From Pontiella sulfatireligans (GTDB lineage Bacteria > Verrucomicrobiota > Kiritimatiellia > Kiritimatiellales > Pontiellaceae): a stretch of 64,000 nucleotides of DNA. Shown here piece by piece: positions 8,073 through 21,899 of the stretch. A program made the position numbers and the translations under genes. The stretch's first letter is position 1. The number at the start of each line of letters is the position of its first letter. The notes under the pieces were generated by a model that was given only the letters and a program-made list of their open reading frames with translations, made no database searches and was not told the DNA's origin. The stretch covers positions 2,046,001 to 2,110,000 of the forward strand of contig NZ_CAAHFH010000001.1 in the NCBI RefSeq assembly GCF_900890705.1. The letters run 5' to 3'.

Positions 8073-9539
8073 ATGCTGAAACATCTCTTCGCAATCGCCA
8101 TTTTGGGATCACTGACAACGGTTCATGCCAAATCCGATAAGCCTAACATCCTCTTTATCTTCGCGGACGACATGTCATACGAAACCATCGGGGCATACGG
8201 CCTGCTCGATATCGACACCCCACACCTCGACAAGATGGTCGAAGCCGGAACAACCTTTACCCACGCCTACAACATGGGTGCATACAACGGCGCCGTTTGC
8301 GTGGCAAGCCGAGCCATGCTCAACACCGGGCGCTTTGTCTGGAACACCTATGCCCACGACACCGGCCCTAAAATGAAAAAGGAAGTCCAAGACAGGCGCA
8401 TGTGGTCGCAGCTAATGAATAAAGCCGGCTACCGCACCTATATGACCGGCAAGTGGCACGTGAAAGCCAAACCGGAAGACATCTTCGATGTTGCGGTACA
8501 CGAACGCCCCGGCATGCCCAACCAGACGCCGGAAGGCTACAACCGTCCCGTTGATGAAGAAGATTACAAAAACGGATGGAAACCCTGGGAAACCAAATAT
8601 GAAGGCTTCTGGAAAGGCGGCAAACATTGGAGCGAAGTCGTTGCCGACGACAGTATCAATTTCCTCAACGATGCCAAAACCCACGACGAGCCCTTCTTCA
8701 TGTATCTGGCCTTTAACGCCGCCCACGACCCGCGCCAGGCGCCAAAGGAATACGTCGACCGCTATCCGCTCGACCGCGTCAAGCTGCCAGAAAACTTTGT
8801 TCCGAAATATAAATATCAGGACGAGATCGGCTGCGGCGAAGAACTGCGCGATGCACGCCTCGCCCCGTTCCCTCGCACCGAATATTCCGTGAAGGTCAAC
8901 CGGCAGGAATACTTTGCCCTCATCACCCACATGGACGACCAGATTGGCCGCATCCTCCAGGCCTTGGAAGAAACCGGCCAGGCCGATAACACCTACATTG
9001 TCTTCACCGCCGACCACGGCCTGGCCATCGGTCACCACGGCTTGATCGGCAAGCAGAATATGTACGACCACAGTGTCCGGGTCCCGTTCATGGTCGTTGG
9101 CCCCAACGTCAAAAAGGGCGAAAAGAATAATGCGCCGATTTATCTGCAGGACATCATGCCCACCGCGCTCGACCTCGCCGGCGCTCCAATCCCGGACGAT
9201 GTAGAATTCAAAAGCCTGTTGCCCATGCTCAAAGGCGAAAAGAAACACTACGACTCCATCTACGGCGCATATAAAGGGCAGCAGCGCATGATCTGCAAAG
9301 ACGACTGGAAGCTCATCCACTACCCCACCGCCGACGCCAACCGTCTCTACAACATGAAGGCCGACCCGTTCGAGCAGAACGACCTGGCCACAAATCCGGA
9401 ATACGCATCAAAAGTTAAGGAGCTGAAAACCGCCCTGCTCACACTAAGCGCCGACCTCAGCGACCCGCTCGACTATAACAACCCCGTCGAAAGCTGGAAG
9501 AAAGCCGCCTCGGCAAAGAACAAGAAAAGTACGCACTAG
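8073..9539 (+). CDS. Secreted type I sulfatase with CxAxR signature
   Basis: This 488-residue sulfatase has the signal peptide MLKHLFAIAILGSLTTVHA. Metal ligands lie in KPNILFIFADDMS, and the modification motif is CVASR (Cys76), with alanine in place of the more common proline, a variant the maturation enzymes accept. TAFHG-type active-site strands are seen as FTADHGLAIGHHGLIGKQ. The overall pattern resembles the choline/iduronate-2-sulfatase branch. The ATG at 8073 follows AAGGAG (8061-8066), so the 7998 start is rejected. It lies just after the GH29 terminator hairpin. It probably removes sulfate from fucose or galactose residues. Confidence 0.92.
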   Translation: MLKHLFAIAILGSLTTVHAKSDKPNILFIFADDMSYETIGAYGLLDIDTPHLDKMVEAGTTFTHAYNMGAYNGAVCVASRAMLNTGRFVWNTYAHDTGPKMKKEVQDRRMWSQLMNKAGYRTYMTGKWHVKAKPEDIFDVAVHERPGMPNQTPEGYNRPVDEEDYKNGWKPWETKYEGFWKGGKHWSEVVADDSINFLNDAKTHDEPFFMYLAFNAAHDPRQAPKEYVDRYPLDRVKLPENFVPKYKYQDEIGCGEELRDARLAPFPRTEYSVKVNRQEYFALITHMDDQIGRILQALEETGQADNTYIVFTADHGLAIGHHGLIGKQNMYDHSVRVPFMVVGPNVKKGEKNNAPIYLQDIMPTALDLAGAPIPDDVEFKSLLPMLKGEKKHYDSIYGAYKGQQRMICKDDWKLIHYPTADANRLYNMKADPFEQNDLATNPEYASKVKELKTALLTLSADLSDPLDYNNPVESWKKAASAKNKKSTH

Positions 9540-9877
9540 ATGCTGTCAGGCAGGCGTTCTAGACTTTGACATTCACTTAATTACACCACTCTTTTGGCGG
9601 GGCCGTGAGGACAGGCATCCCGTAGACAGCACAACCACCTAGCCTTAAAATACTTACAAATCTACCGCAACAGCCAGACACTCCACACGGGACATCCGGG
9701 TTGACGGAGGGGAACCGACCGGGCTATATTTAAAATATGATTGCTGGAGATAATTAAGGGGGGTCCTAAACTCCCGCCACCAAAACTACTCTATCATCCT
9801 GATTGGAACAGTGCTCCAAAGATTAGTGTTTTGAAGTTTGCCCCCACCACCATATGATTAAAACTGAAAGCATCGTA
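9540..9877. other. 338-bp convergent gap without a gene
   Basis: This lies between the sulfatase and the convergent GH2 gene. No ORF longer than a few codons looks real. It holds one well-formed plus-strand promoter (9701-9730) and a weak inverted repeat TTGGA-N7-TCCAA (about 9804-9820). Nothing else is recognised; it could encode a small RNA or be left over from a lost gene. Confidence 0.5.
9701..9730 (+). promoter_or_regulatory. Orphan sigma-70-type promoter
   Basis: TTGACG (9701-9706) and TATATT (9725-9730) are 18 bp apart. No gene follows on this strand; a transcript would run antisense into the end of the GH2 gene. Confidence 0.45.
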
Positions 9878-14504
<4,627 letters not shown>

Positions 14505-14560
14505 CGCATTTTCTCCGCTAAATAAATCAAGGCGCCAACCAATGGCACCCATTCCTACAC

Positions 14561-14599
14561 TATAAACGCCGGCTCATCGCAAAAAGTGACGCGCCGGCG
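14561..14599 (-). terminator. Weak terminator after the GH95 gene
   Basis: On the minus strand CGCCGGC (14599-14593) pairs with GCCGGCG (14573-14567) across a 19-nt loop, followed by TTTATA. The loop is long and the T-run short, so read-through into the sulfatase-GH2 pair is likely. Confidence 0.35.
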
Positions 14600-14661
14600 A
14601 AGAAAGGATCAGACCTAAACGGCAAGAATTACTGTCACCGATGGTTTCTCATTCGCAATCC

Positions 14662-17064
14662 TTATCGTAAAATCGTTGTTAAGTCGTAAGTGCCGTTCTT
14701 TTGGGTTTTTAACGCAGCTGTTTTGTCGCCGTAGCGAACTGTGCATGGGTTGCCCAGTTTCGAACGCAGCGTGGCCGTGACGAGCGTTCCGTTTTCCCAC
14801 GCCATGTCCACCTCAAACCCGCCTCGGGCGCAAAGGCCGCTGACCGATCCGTCCGCCCAGGCTTTCGGCAGCGCGGGAAGCAGTTCAATAAGGCCGGCGT
14901 GCGATTGCTGCAGCATCTCAGCCATGCCGGCCGTGCCGCCAAAGTTGCCGTCGATCTGGAAAGGCGCATGTTTGTCGAACAAGTTGTTGTAGGTGGATTT
15001 CTTGAGTAGCAGGCCCATGTTTTCATGCGCCTTTTCAGCGTCCCGGAAACGCGCCCAAAAGTTGATGATCCACGCCCGGCTCCAGCCGGTATGCCCGCCG
15101 CCTTTTGACAGGCGGTAATCAATAGTCTTTCTGGCGGCAGCGACCATTTCCGGGCTGTTGTATACGTTGTACTGGCGGCCGGGATGGAGCCCAAACAGAT
15201 GGGAAATATGCCGATGACCGGGCGAAGGTTCCTCAAATTCTTCCGTCCACTCCATGAGCCGGCCGTCTGCTCCAATTTGCGGAAGCGCCAAATTGTCGAG
15301 CGCGTGCTGAACGTTACGGGTGAATTCATCCCGTATGCCGAGAATTTTCGAAGCTTCCAGCGTATTTGAAAACACATCCCAGATAATTTCCTGATCCATC
15401 GATGGCCCCATGGTCAGGTTGCATTTCGTTTTTGTTCCGGGCGCGAAAAATACATTTTCCGGCGAGGTGCTCGGCCCAGACACCAGCTTGCCTGTCTTTG
15501 GATCCTTAACCAGCCAATCCAGAAAAAAGAGCGATGTTTCCTTCAGGATCGGATAAGCCCGATCCATCAAGAATTCCTGATCGCCGGTAAAGCGGTAGTG
15601 CTCCATAAAGTGCTGGGTGCACCAAGCGCCGCCAACAACCCACTGGCCATACTGGACCTTGCCGAACGGCACAGTGAAATGCCAGGCATCGGAGGTGTGG
15701 CCGGCCAAGAATCCCCGACAGCTATACAGATCTTGTGCGGTCTTCTTGCCCGAAGGCACCAGCTGTTCAATATAGTCCATAAACGGCAGATGGCACTCCG
15801 ACAGGTTGCAGGTTTCGGCAGGCCAATAGTTCATCTGCATATTAATGTTTATATGGTAATCGCTGTTCCAGGGCGCCTCCAGATCCTTGCACCAGATGCC
15901 CTGCAAATTGGCCGGCATGCAACCCGGGCGCGACGAGGTGATCAGCAGATAGCGGCCATACTGAAAATACAGCGCCTCAAAATTCGGGTCATCCTCGCCT
16001 TTGCCATAGCCTTTCAGCCGATCAAGGGTCGGCCTGCTTGAGGGTTTTCCAAGATTTAAGACGACCCGCCGGAACAGCGCCTGATGCGCAGCAACGGCAT
16101 CCGCCTTCAGCTTGTCGCAGCCTTTTTTCTGCGCGGCAGAAATGATATTATTGCATTTTTCAACCAAGTCATGCGTAAACGGTTGCGCGGTATCTTCCCG
16201 GTTGTAATCGGTCTCCGCCACAATATAGAGGATGGCGGAATCCGCCGATTCGATCAATAGCACCCCGTCTTCAATCCGAGTGGTGCCGTTTTCGGTCTCC
16301 ACCTTATAGACGCTGGCAAACTTGACGCCCATATGCTTGTCGCCTTGCGACGCCTGGCCGGAAGCAATCAGAGTATCGTTTCCTTCCGCCGTAACCGCAA
16401 AAACCCCATCCCGTTCAACCCGGGCACGGAAGGACACGGAACCGGGTTTATCCGCCGTGATTTTGATGGCAATGACATCATCCACCGCACTTGCCGTCAC
16501 TTCGCGGGTAAAGGTGGTGCCCCCTACTTTGTAACGCGTGGAAGCAATTGCCGTGTCGAGATCCAGATCTCGGCGGTACCCGCTCGCGGTATTGGTGTGC
16601 CCAAAATCGAGGCGTAGCTCCCCCATCGTCTGGTAGCTTCTCGGCGAGATGCGCTCGGCCATAACCGCCTGCTGCTTTTTCTGCGCCTCTACATATTTCC
16701 CGTCGAAGAGAAGCTGCCGAACGTCATCGATGGTGCCTCGGATGTTTTCCTTAACCACTGGAACCGGCGGGCCTGCCCAGATGGAATCCTCGTTCAGCTG
16801 GATGAGTTCCTGCGAAACCCCGCCATAGACCATCGCCCCCAATCGCCCGTTGCCGACCGGCAGCGCTTCTTCCCAATGCGTGGCCGGACGGTTATACCAT
16901 AATGACAAAGAGCTGGACGGCGCTTGATTCAGCGGCTGGACTTCCGACGCTTCCGAATAATTAAACTTGCTCTTCTTTTTCTGCTTTGGGGCAGCATCGG
17001 TTTCGAGCGCGAACATCATGCCCATAAGGACAACAAGTCCGGAGTTGACTAGAATTTTTTTCAT
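14662..17064 (-). CDS. GH95 alpha-L-fucosidase (secreted)
   Basis: An inverting alpha-1,2-L-fucosidase or alpha-L-galactosidase of 800 residues, the usual family length. After the signal peptide come [19 protein letters not shown] (55-73) and the conserved [10 protein letters not shown]. The active-site asparagines fall in [14 protein letters not shown] (Asn406 and Asn408). The acidic residue lies in [11 protein letters not shown], and the late catalytic aspartate in [16 protein letters not shown] basic linker (KQKKKSK) follows the signal peptide. The ATG at 17064 overlaps the TGA of the upstream M60 gene (ATGA, 17061-17064), which points to translational coupling of a peptidase with a fucosidase. 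Confidence 0.93.
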   Translation of the reverse strand: MKKILVNSGLVVLMGMMFALETDAAPKQKKKSKFNYSEASEVQPLNQAPSSSLSLWYNRPATHWEEALPVGNGRLGAMVYGGVSQELIQLNEDSIWAGPPVPVVKENIRGTIDDVRQLLFDGKYVEAQKKQQAVMAERISPRSYQTMGELRLDFGHTNTASGYRRDLDLDTAIASTRYKVGGTTFTREVTASAVDDVIAIKITADKPGSVSFRARVERDGVFAVTAEGNDTLIASGQASQGDKHMGVKFASVYKVETENGTTRIEDGVLLIESADSAILYIVAETDYNREDTAQPFTHDLVEKCNNIISAAQKKGCDKLKADAVAAHQALFRRVVLNLGKPSSRPTLDRLKGYGKGEDDPNFEALYFQYGRYLLITSSRPGCMPANLQGIWCKDLEAPWNSDYHININMQMNYWPAETCNLSECHLPFMDYIEQLVPSGKKTAQDLYSCRGFLAGHTSDAWHFTVPFGKVQYGQWVVGGAWCTQHFMEHYRFTGDQEFLMDRAYPILKETSLFFLDWLVKDPKTGKLVSGPSTSPENVFFAPGTKTKCNLTMGPSMDQEIIWDVFSNTLEASKILGIRDEFTRNVQHALDNLALPQIGADGRLMEWTEEFEEPSPGHRHISHLFGLHPGRQYNVYNSPEMVAAARKTIDYRLSKGGGHTGWSRAWIINFWARFRDAEKAHENMGLLLKKSTYNNLFDKHAPFQIDGNFGGTAGMAEMLQQSHAGLIELLPALPKAWADGSVSGLCARGGFEVDMAWENGTLVTATLRSKLGNPCTVRYGDKTAALKTQKNGTYDLTTILR

Positions 17065-18965
17065 TTTCTCACCCCTTCGTCAAAATATTGATCAATAATC
17101 TGCTGCAAGGCGATCTGCGTCGCCCTGCCGTGTTCCTCGCTATACCGATCCAGCCAAACCGAGTACCAGCCCTCGCCATAAAGCAGATTTTTCGGTTTGC
17201 CCAGCCCCTTTGGGTATATGGTTTCCGTATGCCTATTAAAGGCGGCATTATCCATCGGAATCATGGTTTTATAGTATTGCAGACGCTCATATATTTTGCG
17301 CGATGATTTCAACCCTTCTTTTCGCATCCGTTTTGCTAGCGCGTCAGGATTCTCCGGTTGCACACCCCAAAAGTGGATCAGCGGCGTCAGGTCGGCTCCC
17401 GCGGCTTTCGAAAGCCGAAGTATGCGATCATCAGTGGGATCGTTGTTCTGCGGCACTTTGTCACCCGGTTGATAGCGCTCGTTTTCCTCATTCCAGAAGC
17501 GGCCGAGCACCTCCCACCCGAACAGGTTGGCAATCTCCACATACCGCCCGAATCCGCGGTGCTGGTATTTGGTTTCATCGCCCGGACGGTTGGAAATATT
17601 CATAGGATTGCCCAGCCGGAAGTTTTCAGTAACCATCCACATCACCGCCACCTCATCGATGGCGAGATATTTCATATTGTTCACCGCATCGCCGAACGCC
17701 TGATCCAGGCTCCAGTCAAACTTGCGATTCATAACGGCAACATGCGGCAGGTTCACCGCGGCCTCAACCTCGCCCTTGAACTTGGAAAACAGCTGGGAGT
17801 GACCCACCTCGTGCAATACCGTCCAGTTGGCATACTGCGGCCCCTTAATCATCCAAGAATGTCTGCACTGCGCGGGATTATTCGGGTCGTAGGCATAGTT
17901 GGACTGCGGGTATCCAGGAAAATTGGCATTGCCACGCAACGTTGCATCCACCTGTAAATACAGCACGGTTTTAGACCGCACGAGCGGGCGACCGAACAGC
18001 TCGGAAACCCCGTCCATGGCTTTGTCCCAGTCCTGCATCAGGGTCGTCGGATCGTCAAGATTGCAAATCCAGCTCGTCGGCACCTGCATCATGAACTTGT
18101 CAGACTCAAAGTCCGTCCACGGCCCTGGGTGCTTCCGCTCCGTTTTACTCCAGTCGGCCAAGGTCGTTTTATCAAAGTTTCGCGCCGAGAAAAACGGTGA
18201 ACGGACAACGTTCTTCATCTGTATCGTCACGATACCCGCATCCGCTTCGTACGGCACCTCGATATAGATTCCCCCGCCCAAAGGATTCGCAATCAGCGTC
18301 CGGGACTCCGTGATTGGATACACCAGCGACACACGATCCAACCGTTTGATCACGGGCTTCTTTTCCAAATCCCACGAGTGCGCACCGACACGCACGGAAT
18401 AGCCCTTGTTCACCATCGAACGCGGCACCGCCACCTCAGCAATACAGCCCGGTGCCAGATAGCATCCCGTCGGACGACGTGCAGGATCAGTCTGATAGGC
18501 TACCGGACTTCCCGCCATCGCCGGTTGCGAAGCGTTAATGCGCACCGTCTGTATCCTATCGGGGCGGGATGGCGGCTCGACCGCTCCGGGAAAATAAGCG
18601 GAGGTTTCAAATTTAGCACCCTCGAGCGTGCGTTTGAACTTTTTCAGATTCTCTGGGGTGTAAGCATAATCCATCAATCCCTGCTGAATGGAAAAAATGG
18701 CTCGTTCTAATTTCAATCCGCCCGCAGGTTTTCGAGGGAAACCTCGTTGGGTTTCCGGCGTCATGAAAAGCGGACCGACCGTGCTTTCATATTGATGGAC
18801 AAGCTCGAATGCCGCAGCGATGGCAGACTCATCTCGTCCCAACCGTTCCAACTCCCGCTGCATCTCCACCGTCTTATCAAGCAATGGCTCGAAAGCGTGC
18901 ACGACACCGGTCATTGAAAAAACAAGCAATAGACTCACCGTTGAAACTATCCCGAATCGCATCAT
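17061..18965 (-). CDS. M60-like (enhancin family) metallopeptidase, secreted
   Basis: A 634-residue zinc peptidase with signal peptide [24 protein letters not shown]. The gluzincin motif is HEVGH (385-389) with the third ligand Glu399 in KFKGE, matching HExxHx(8-28)E of the M60 family, whose known members cleave mucin-like O-glycoproteins. Other conserved blocks are [16 protein letters not shown] and GYPQSN, all shared with the second M60 protein at 54375-57818. The ATG at 18965 is chosen because the signal peptide begins there; the longer ORF runs into the sulfatase upstream. It overlaps the GH95 start by 4 bp. No carbohydrate-binding module is attached. Confidence 0.88.
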   Translation of the reverse strand: MMRFGIVSTVSLLLVFSMTGVVHAFEPLLDKTVEMQRELERLGRDESAIAAAFELVHQYESTVGPLFMTPETQRGFPRKPAGGLKLERAIFSIQQGLMDYAYTPENLKKFKRTLEGAKFETSAYFPGAVEPPSRPDRIQTVRINASQPAMAGSPVAYQTDPARRPTGCYLAPGCIAEVAVPRSMVNKGYSVRVGAHSWDLEKKPVIKRLDRVSLVYPITESRTLIANPLGGGIYIEVPYEADAGIVTIQMKNVVRSPFFSARNFDKTTLADWSKTERKHPGPWTDFESDKFMMQVPTSWICNLDDPTTLMQDWDKAMDGVSELFGRPLVRSKTVLYLQVDATLRGNANFPGYPQSNYAYDPNNPAQCRHSWMIKGPQYANWTVLHEVGHSQLFSKFKGEVEAAVNLPHVAVMNRKFDWSLDQAFGDAVNNMKYLAIDEVAVMWMVTENFRLGNPMNISNRPGDETKYQHRGFGRYVEIANLFGWEVLGRFWNEENERYQPGDKVPQNNDPTDDRILRLSKAAGADLTPLIHFWGVQPENPDALAKRMRKEGLKSSRKIYERLQYYKTMIPMDNAAFNRHTETIYPKGLGKPKNLLYGEGWYSVWLDRYSEEHGRATQIALQQIIDQYFDEGVRK

Positions 18966-19011
18966 GGCATCTGCACCTGATTCCTTCATATATCTTTCGT
19001 TTGCAGAATGC

Positions 19012-20577
19012 CTAGTCCGCGGCGGAGCTGCCCCACCAATCGGCATTGGGCTTCCAACCGGGTTCCAGATACCGGGCATGATCTTTTTCGAGGCCCTGTT
19101 GTTTTTTTGTGCGGGCATTTTCGACTTTTGCTTCGAATTTTTCTGTCGAGAAACGAGGGTCGGGTTTGGGCATAACGGCACCGGCATCGCTCAGCCAGGC
19201 ATTGAGTTTGCTTTTCAGGTCAGCCGCCTTTTCAGGATACTTCGATGCCACATCAGCTTGCTCTCCAAGATCGTCGGAAAGATTGTAGAGCTCATAGCGC
19301 CCGTCCTCGTGGTAGTAAATCAGCTTCCAATCCTTGGAACGGATGATGGACGAGGGCTCACCGCCCTGATTGCCATAGTGCGGATAGTGCCAGAACAGAT
19401 CGCGATCGGCAATGGTTCCGCCCTTGAGCACGGGCACAAGGCTAACGCCGTCAACGTGCTGCTTCGGCATCAGTGGCAGACCGGCCAGTTCGAGCATCGT
19501 CGGAAAAAAATCCATTCCGATTGCGGGCACCGGAGTAATCGACCCCGGTTTGGTCATGCCCGGCACTCGGATGTAATAGGGTTCACGAATGCCCCCTTCC
19601 CACTGGCGGCCCTTGCCCCCTCGGTATGGCAACAGGCTGGTCGCAAAAGCATCGCCCGAAGAAACGCCGCCGTTGTCGCCGGTAAAGATGACCACCGTGT
19701 TTTTATCGAGCCCTGTTTCCGTAAGTTTATCGAGCACAATGCCGACGGCATCATCGAGCGTCTCCATCATACCGGCATAAATCGGGTTGTCCTGTACCTG
19801 CCGCACCGGCAGCCGCCGATCGAACATAAAGCGCTCATCGTTATCATCCAGCCCCATCTTCTTCGCCTTCTCACGATATTTATTGCACAGCTCTTCAGTG
19901 GTCTGAACCGGGGCGTGCACAGCGTAGAAAGAAAGATAGGCGAGAAACGGCTTATCCTTGCTGGATTCAATAAAAGAGGCGGTTTCTTCGGCCAGACGCA
20001 AGGTCAGCGATTCGCCGGCGGGGCCGTTTTCGAGGCGAGGATTTTTCCACGGAGCGAAGAATCCACCCATGGGCGAACCCTTGCTCCATCCCCCCTTGTT
20101 GATTTCGAAGCCGTGGTCTTCCGGCCACGAACCTTCGTCGCCCAGATGCCACTTCCCGGCAAAAAACGTGGCGTAGCCTCCGGCGCGCAGCGCTTCCGCC
20201 ATCGTCGTCTCGGAAGCAGGCAGGTTGTGAACATATTCGGTCGGCATGACAGGATCGCCCCGATTGTAGGCCATGCCGGACTTGGCGCCTATATATTGAG
20301 TGATGCCATGGCGAGGCGGTGCCGTACCCAGCATAATGCTGGCACGCGATGGGCTGCAAACCCGGCAGGCCGCATAGCCGTTTTCAAACCGCATGCCCGA
20401 ATTCGCCAACACATCAATATTCGGCGTCTCGTAAAAAGTGCTGCCCTCCACGCCGATATCGCGAATTCCGAGATCATCTACAAGAATGAACACAAAATTT
20501 GGTCGCGCTGAAGCGAGAGCGACCGATCCCAATGCTAGAAACAACAGACCTGTGATTATGGATTTCTTTACGTTCAT
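19012..20577 (-). CDS. Secreted type I sulfatase
   Basis: A 521-residue sulfatase with signal peptide MNVKKSIITGLLFLALGSVALA, metal site RPNFVFILVDDLG and signature CSPSR (Cys74). IFTGDNGGVSSGDAF and WHLGDEGSWPEDHGF are typical active-site strands of arylsulfatase A-like enzymes that act on galactose or fucose sulfates. The C-terminal 50 residues are charged and end in two tryptophans (ADWWGSSAAD). GGAAG 8 nt before the ATG supports the start. It lies 46 bp before the M60 gene in the same unit. It carries one motif copy. Confidence 0.92.
   Translation of the reverse strand: MNVKKSIITGLLFLALGSVALASARPNFVFILVDDLGIRDIGVEGSTFYETPNIDVLANSGMRFENGYAACRVCSPSRASIMLGTAPPRHGITQYIGAKSGMAYNRGDPVMPTEYVHNLPASETTMAEALRAGGYATFFAGKWHLGDEGSWPEDHGFEINKGGWSKGSPMGGFFAPWKNPRLENGPAGESLTLRLAEETASFIESSKDKPFLAYLSFYAVHAPVQTTEELCNKYREKAKKMGLDDNDERFMFDRRLPVRQVQDNPIYAGMMETLDDAVGIVLDKLTETGLDKNTVVIFTGDNGGVSSGDAFATSLLPYRGGKGRQWEGGIREPYYIRVPGMTKPGSITPVPAIGMDFFPTMLELAGLPLMPKQHVDGVSLVPVLKGGTIADRDLFWHYPHYGNQGGEPSSIIRSKDWKLIYYHEDGRYELYNLSDDLGEQADVASKYPEKAADLKSKLNAWLSDAGAVMPKPDPRFSTEKFEAKVENARTKKQQGLEKDHARYLEPGWKPNADWWGSSAAD
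19325..19339. repeat. TTCCA-N5-TGGAA motif copy 7
   Basis: TTCCAATCCTTGGAA in the sulfatase gene, read in a frame that gives SKDWK. Confidence 0.8.
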
Positions 20578-20634
20578 TGAACAAACTTCCTTTTGAGGGG
20601 CAGACCCTGATTCTCGTTGTGCAGCAGGCCGTCT

Positions 20635-21885
20635 TTATCGATTAATCTTAAAGGCAAACACATTGACGGTGCGCGGAGCAAGATCAACACGAAAACTGCT
20701 CCGAGTAAAAGGACTAAACGATCTAACTTTGCCTTCGGCGGGACCCCCATCCGCCCATTGCCGCCCTTCAACTTCTCCAACAATGCGGCCGGAGGCGAAC
20801 TTGAAGCGAAGATCCTTCCACGCTTTGGACGGATCTAAATTAACCGCGTAAATCGTCAGCGTGTCATCCTGAAGAAATGCCCGGGTGTGCAGTTCCATTT
20901 CATCAACCGTTTCCGAGCCGTCGGGATCGATCACCTTAATCGGCCAGGCGTTGACAAGCGGCGCCGTGACCGCATGCATCAGATGGTTTCTCAATCCTTT
21001 TTTTGGATTCAGATCCCACCACATGAATGCATTCATCCCGTTATCCGTGCAATCCCAGAGCGCCAGATAGGCCTTGGTGGCGACCATAAACGGATCGTCG
21101 GCGGGTTTGGAATCCCAGTGCAGCTCAGTGTGCCATTTCTCGCGCTTACCGGCATATTTGAGATCAGACTTGAGGCGGTCGAGATGGCGCCATTCGGGGT
21201 AGTAGTGCCCCCCGAAAATATCCATGGTGTCGTCGCCCTCCTTTTCGAACCGTTTCATCCAGTCGTCGCGCCCCATGGCAAAATCTTCGTGCCCGATGAT
21301 TTTGGGCATGTGCAACCCGCGCTTCTTCATCAGTCGGCGTAGTTCCTCCACAATCGAACGATGCTTGTCCGGCATAATATCGCCTTCGTTGAAGCGGCGT
21401 TCGTTATCAATGGCGAGCACATCAACCCTCAGTCCCTCCTTTTCCATGTATTCCAGATAATCGGTGACGAGAATCGCATATTTTTCGGGGATGACTCCAT
21501 TACCGTCCTTGGTCCATTCGGGAAAGGATTCGGTTCCATCGAGTTTTTTACTGGCAAAAATGATCAGGTCCGGGCGGATTTTTTGGGCCAGCTTCAACCC
21601 GTCAGTCTCCCCTCTGTAGTACTCTTCCAACACCACCCCGGGTTCCGGATGAGCCGGCTTTTTTCCGGTACCGTAGATTGAGGTGCGAATGCCATGGAAC
21701 CCATAATCCTCCAACAGCGTTTTCGCAAACCCGTTCTGGGAAAACTTCCTGGGAGCGGAAGGTGATTTGAAATCATAAAAGAAGCGGTTGATCTTCACCC
21801 CCTTCTCCTTTGGAAACACCACTACCTCGTCGTATGCATTCGCACTAACACACAGACCTAAAACTGTTATCGCAACTCTCAACAT
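20635..21885 (-). CDS. GH30-like clan GH-A glycosidase, secreted
   Basis: This 416-residue protein has a signal peptide (MLRVAITVLGLCVSANA), a (beta/alpha)8 barrel and a C-terminal beta-sandwich (RAFLQDDTLTIYAVN to FAFKINR), the layout of GH30. The likely acid/base is Glu162 in AIDNER and the nucleophile Glu254 in WHTELHW. The barrel is closely similar to the N-terminal 430 residues of its upstream neighbour (ASKKL, WTKDG, IIGHEDF, WHTELHWD shared), so the pair are paralogues, one bare and one modular. The ATG at 21885 follows AAGGTG at good spacing; the GTG at 21903 would overlap the neighbour. The family is a best guess; the substrate is unknown. Confidence 0.65.
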   Translation of the reverse strand: MLRVAITVLGLCVSANAYDEVVVFPKEKGVKINRFFYDFKSPSAPRKFSQNGFAKTLLEDYGFHGIRTSIYGTGKKPAHPEPGVVLEEYYRGETDGLKLAQKIRPDLIIFASKKLDGTESFPEWTKDGNGVIPEKYAILVTDYLEYMEKEGLRVDVLAIDNERRFNEGDIMPDKHRSIVEELRRLMKKRGLHMPKIIGHEDFAMGRDDWMKRFEKEGDDTMDIFGGHYYPEWRHLDRLKSDLKYAGKREKWHTELHWDSKPADDPFMVATKAYLALWDCTDNGMNAFMWWDLNPKKGLRNHLMHAVTAPLVNAWPIKVIDPDGSETVDEMELHTRAFLQDDTLTIYAVNLDPSKAWKDLRFKFASGRIVGEVEGRQWADGGPAEGKVRSFSPFTRSSFRVDLAPRTVNVFAFKINR

Positions 21886-21899
21886 AATTGGCACCTTAC

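Noticed and set aside
9804-9820. TTGGA-N7-TCCAA as a terminator for GH2
   Set aside because: The stem is only 5 bp and no T-run follows on either strand.
18820-20511. Long plus-strand ORF of 563 codons opposite the sulfatase and M60 genes
   Set aside because: It is antisense to two well-recognised genes, has no domain motif, and arises from the GC-rich third positions of the real genes.
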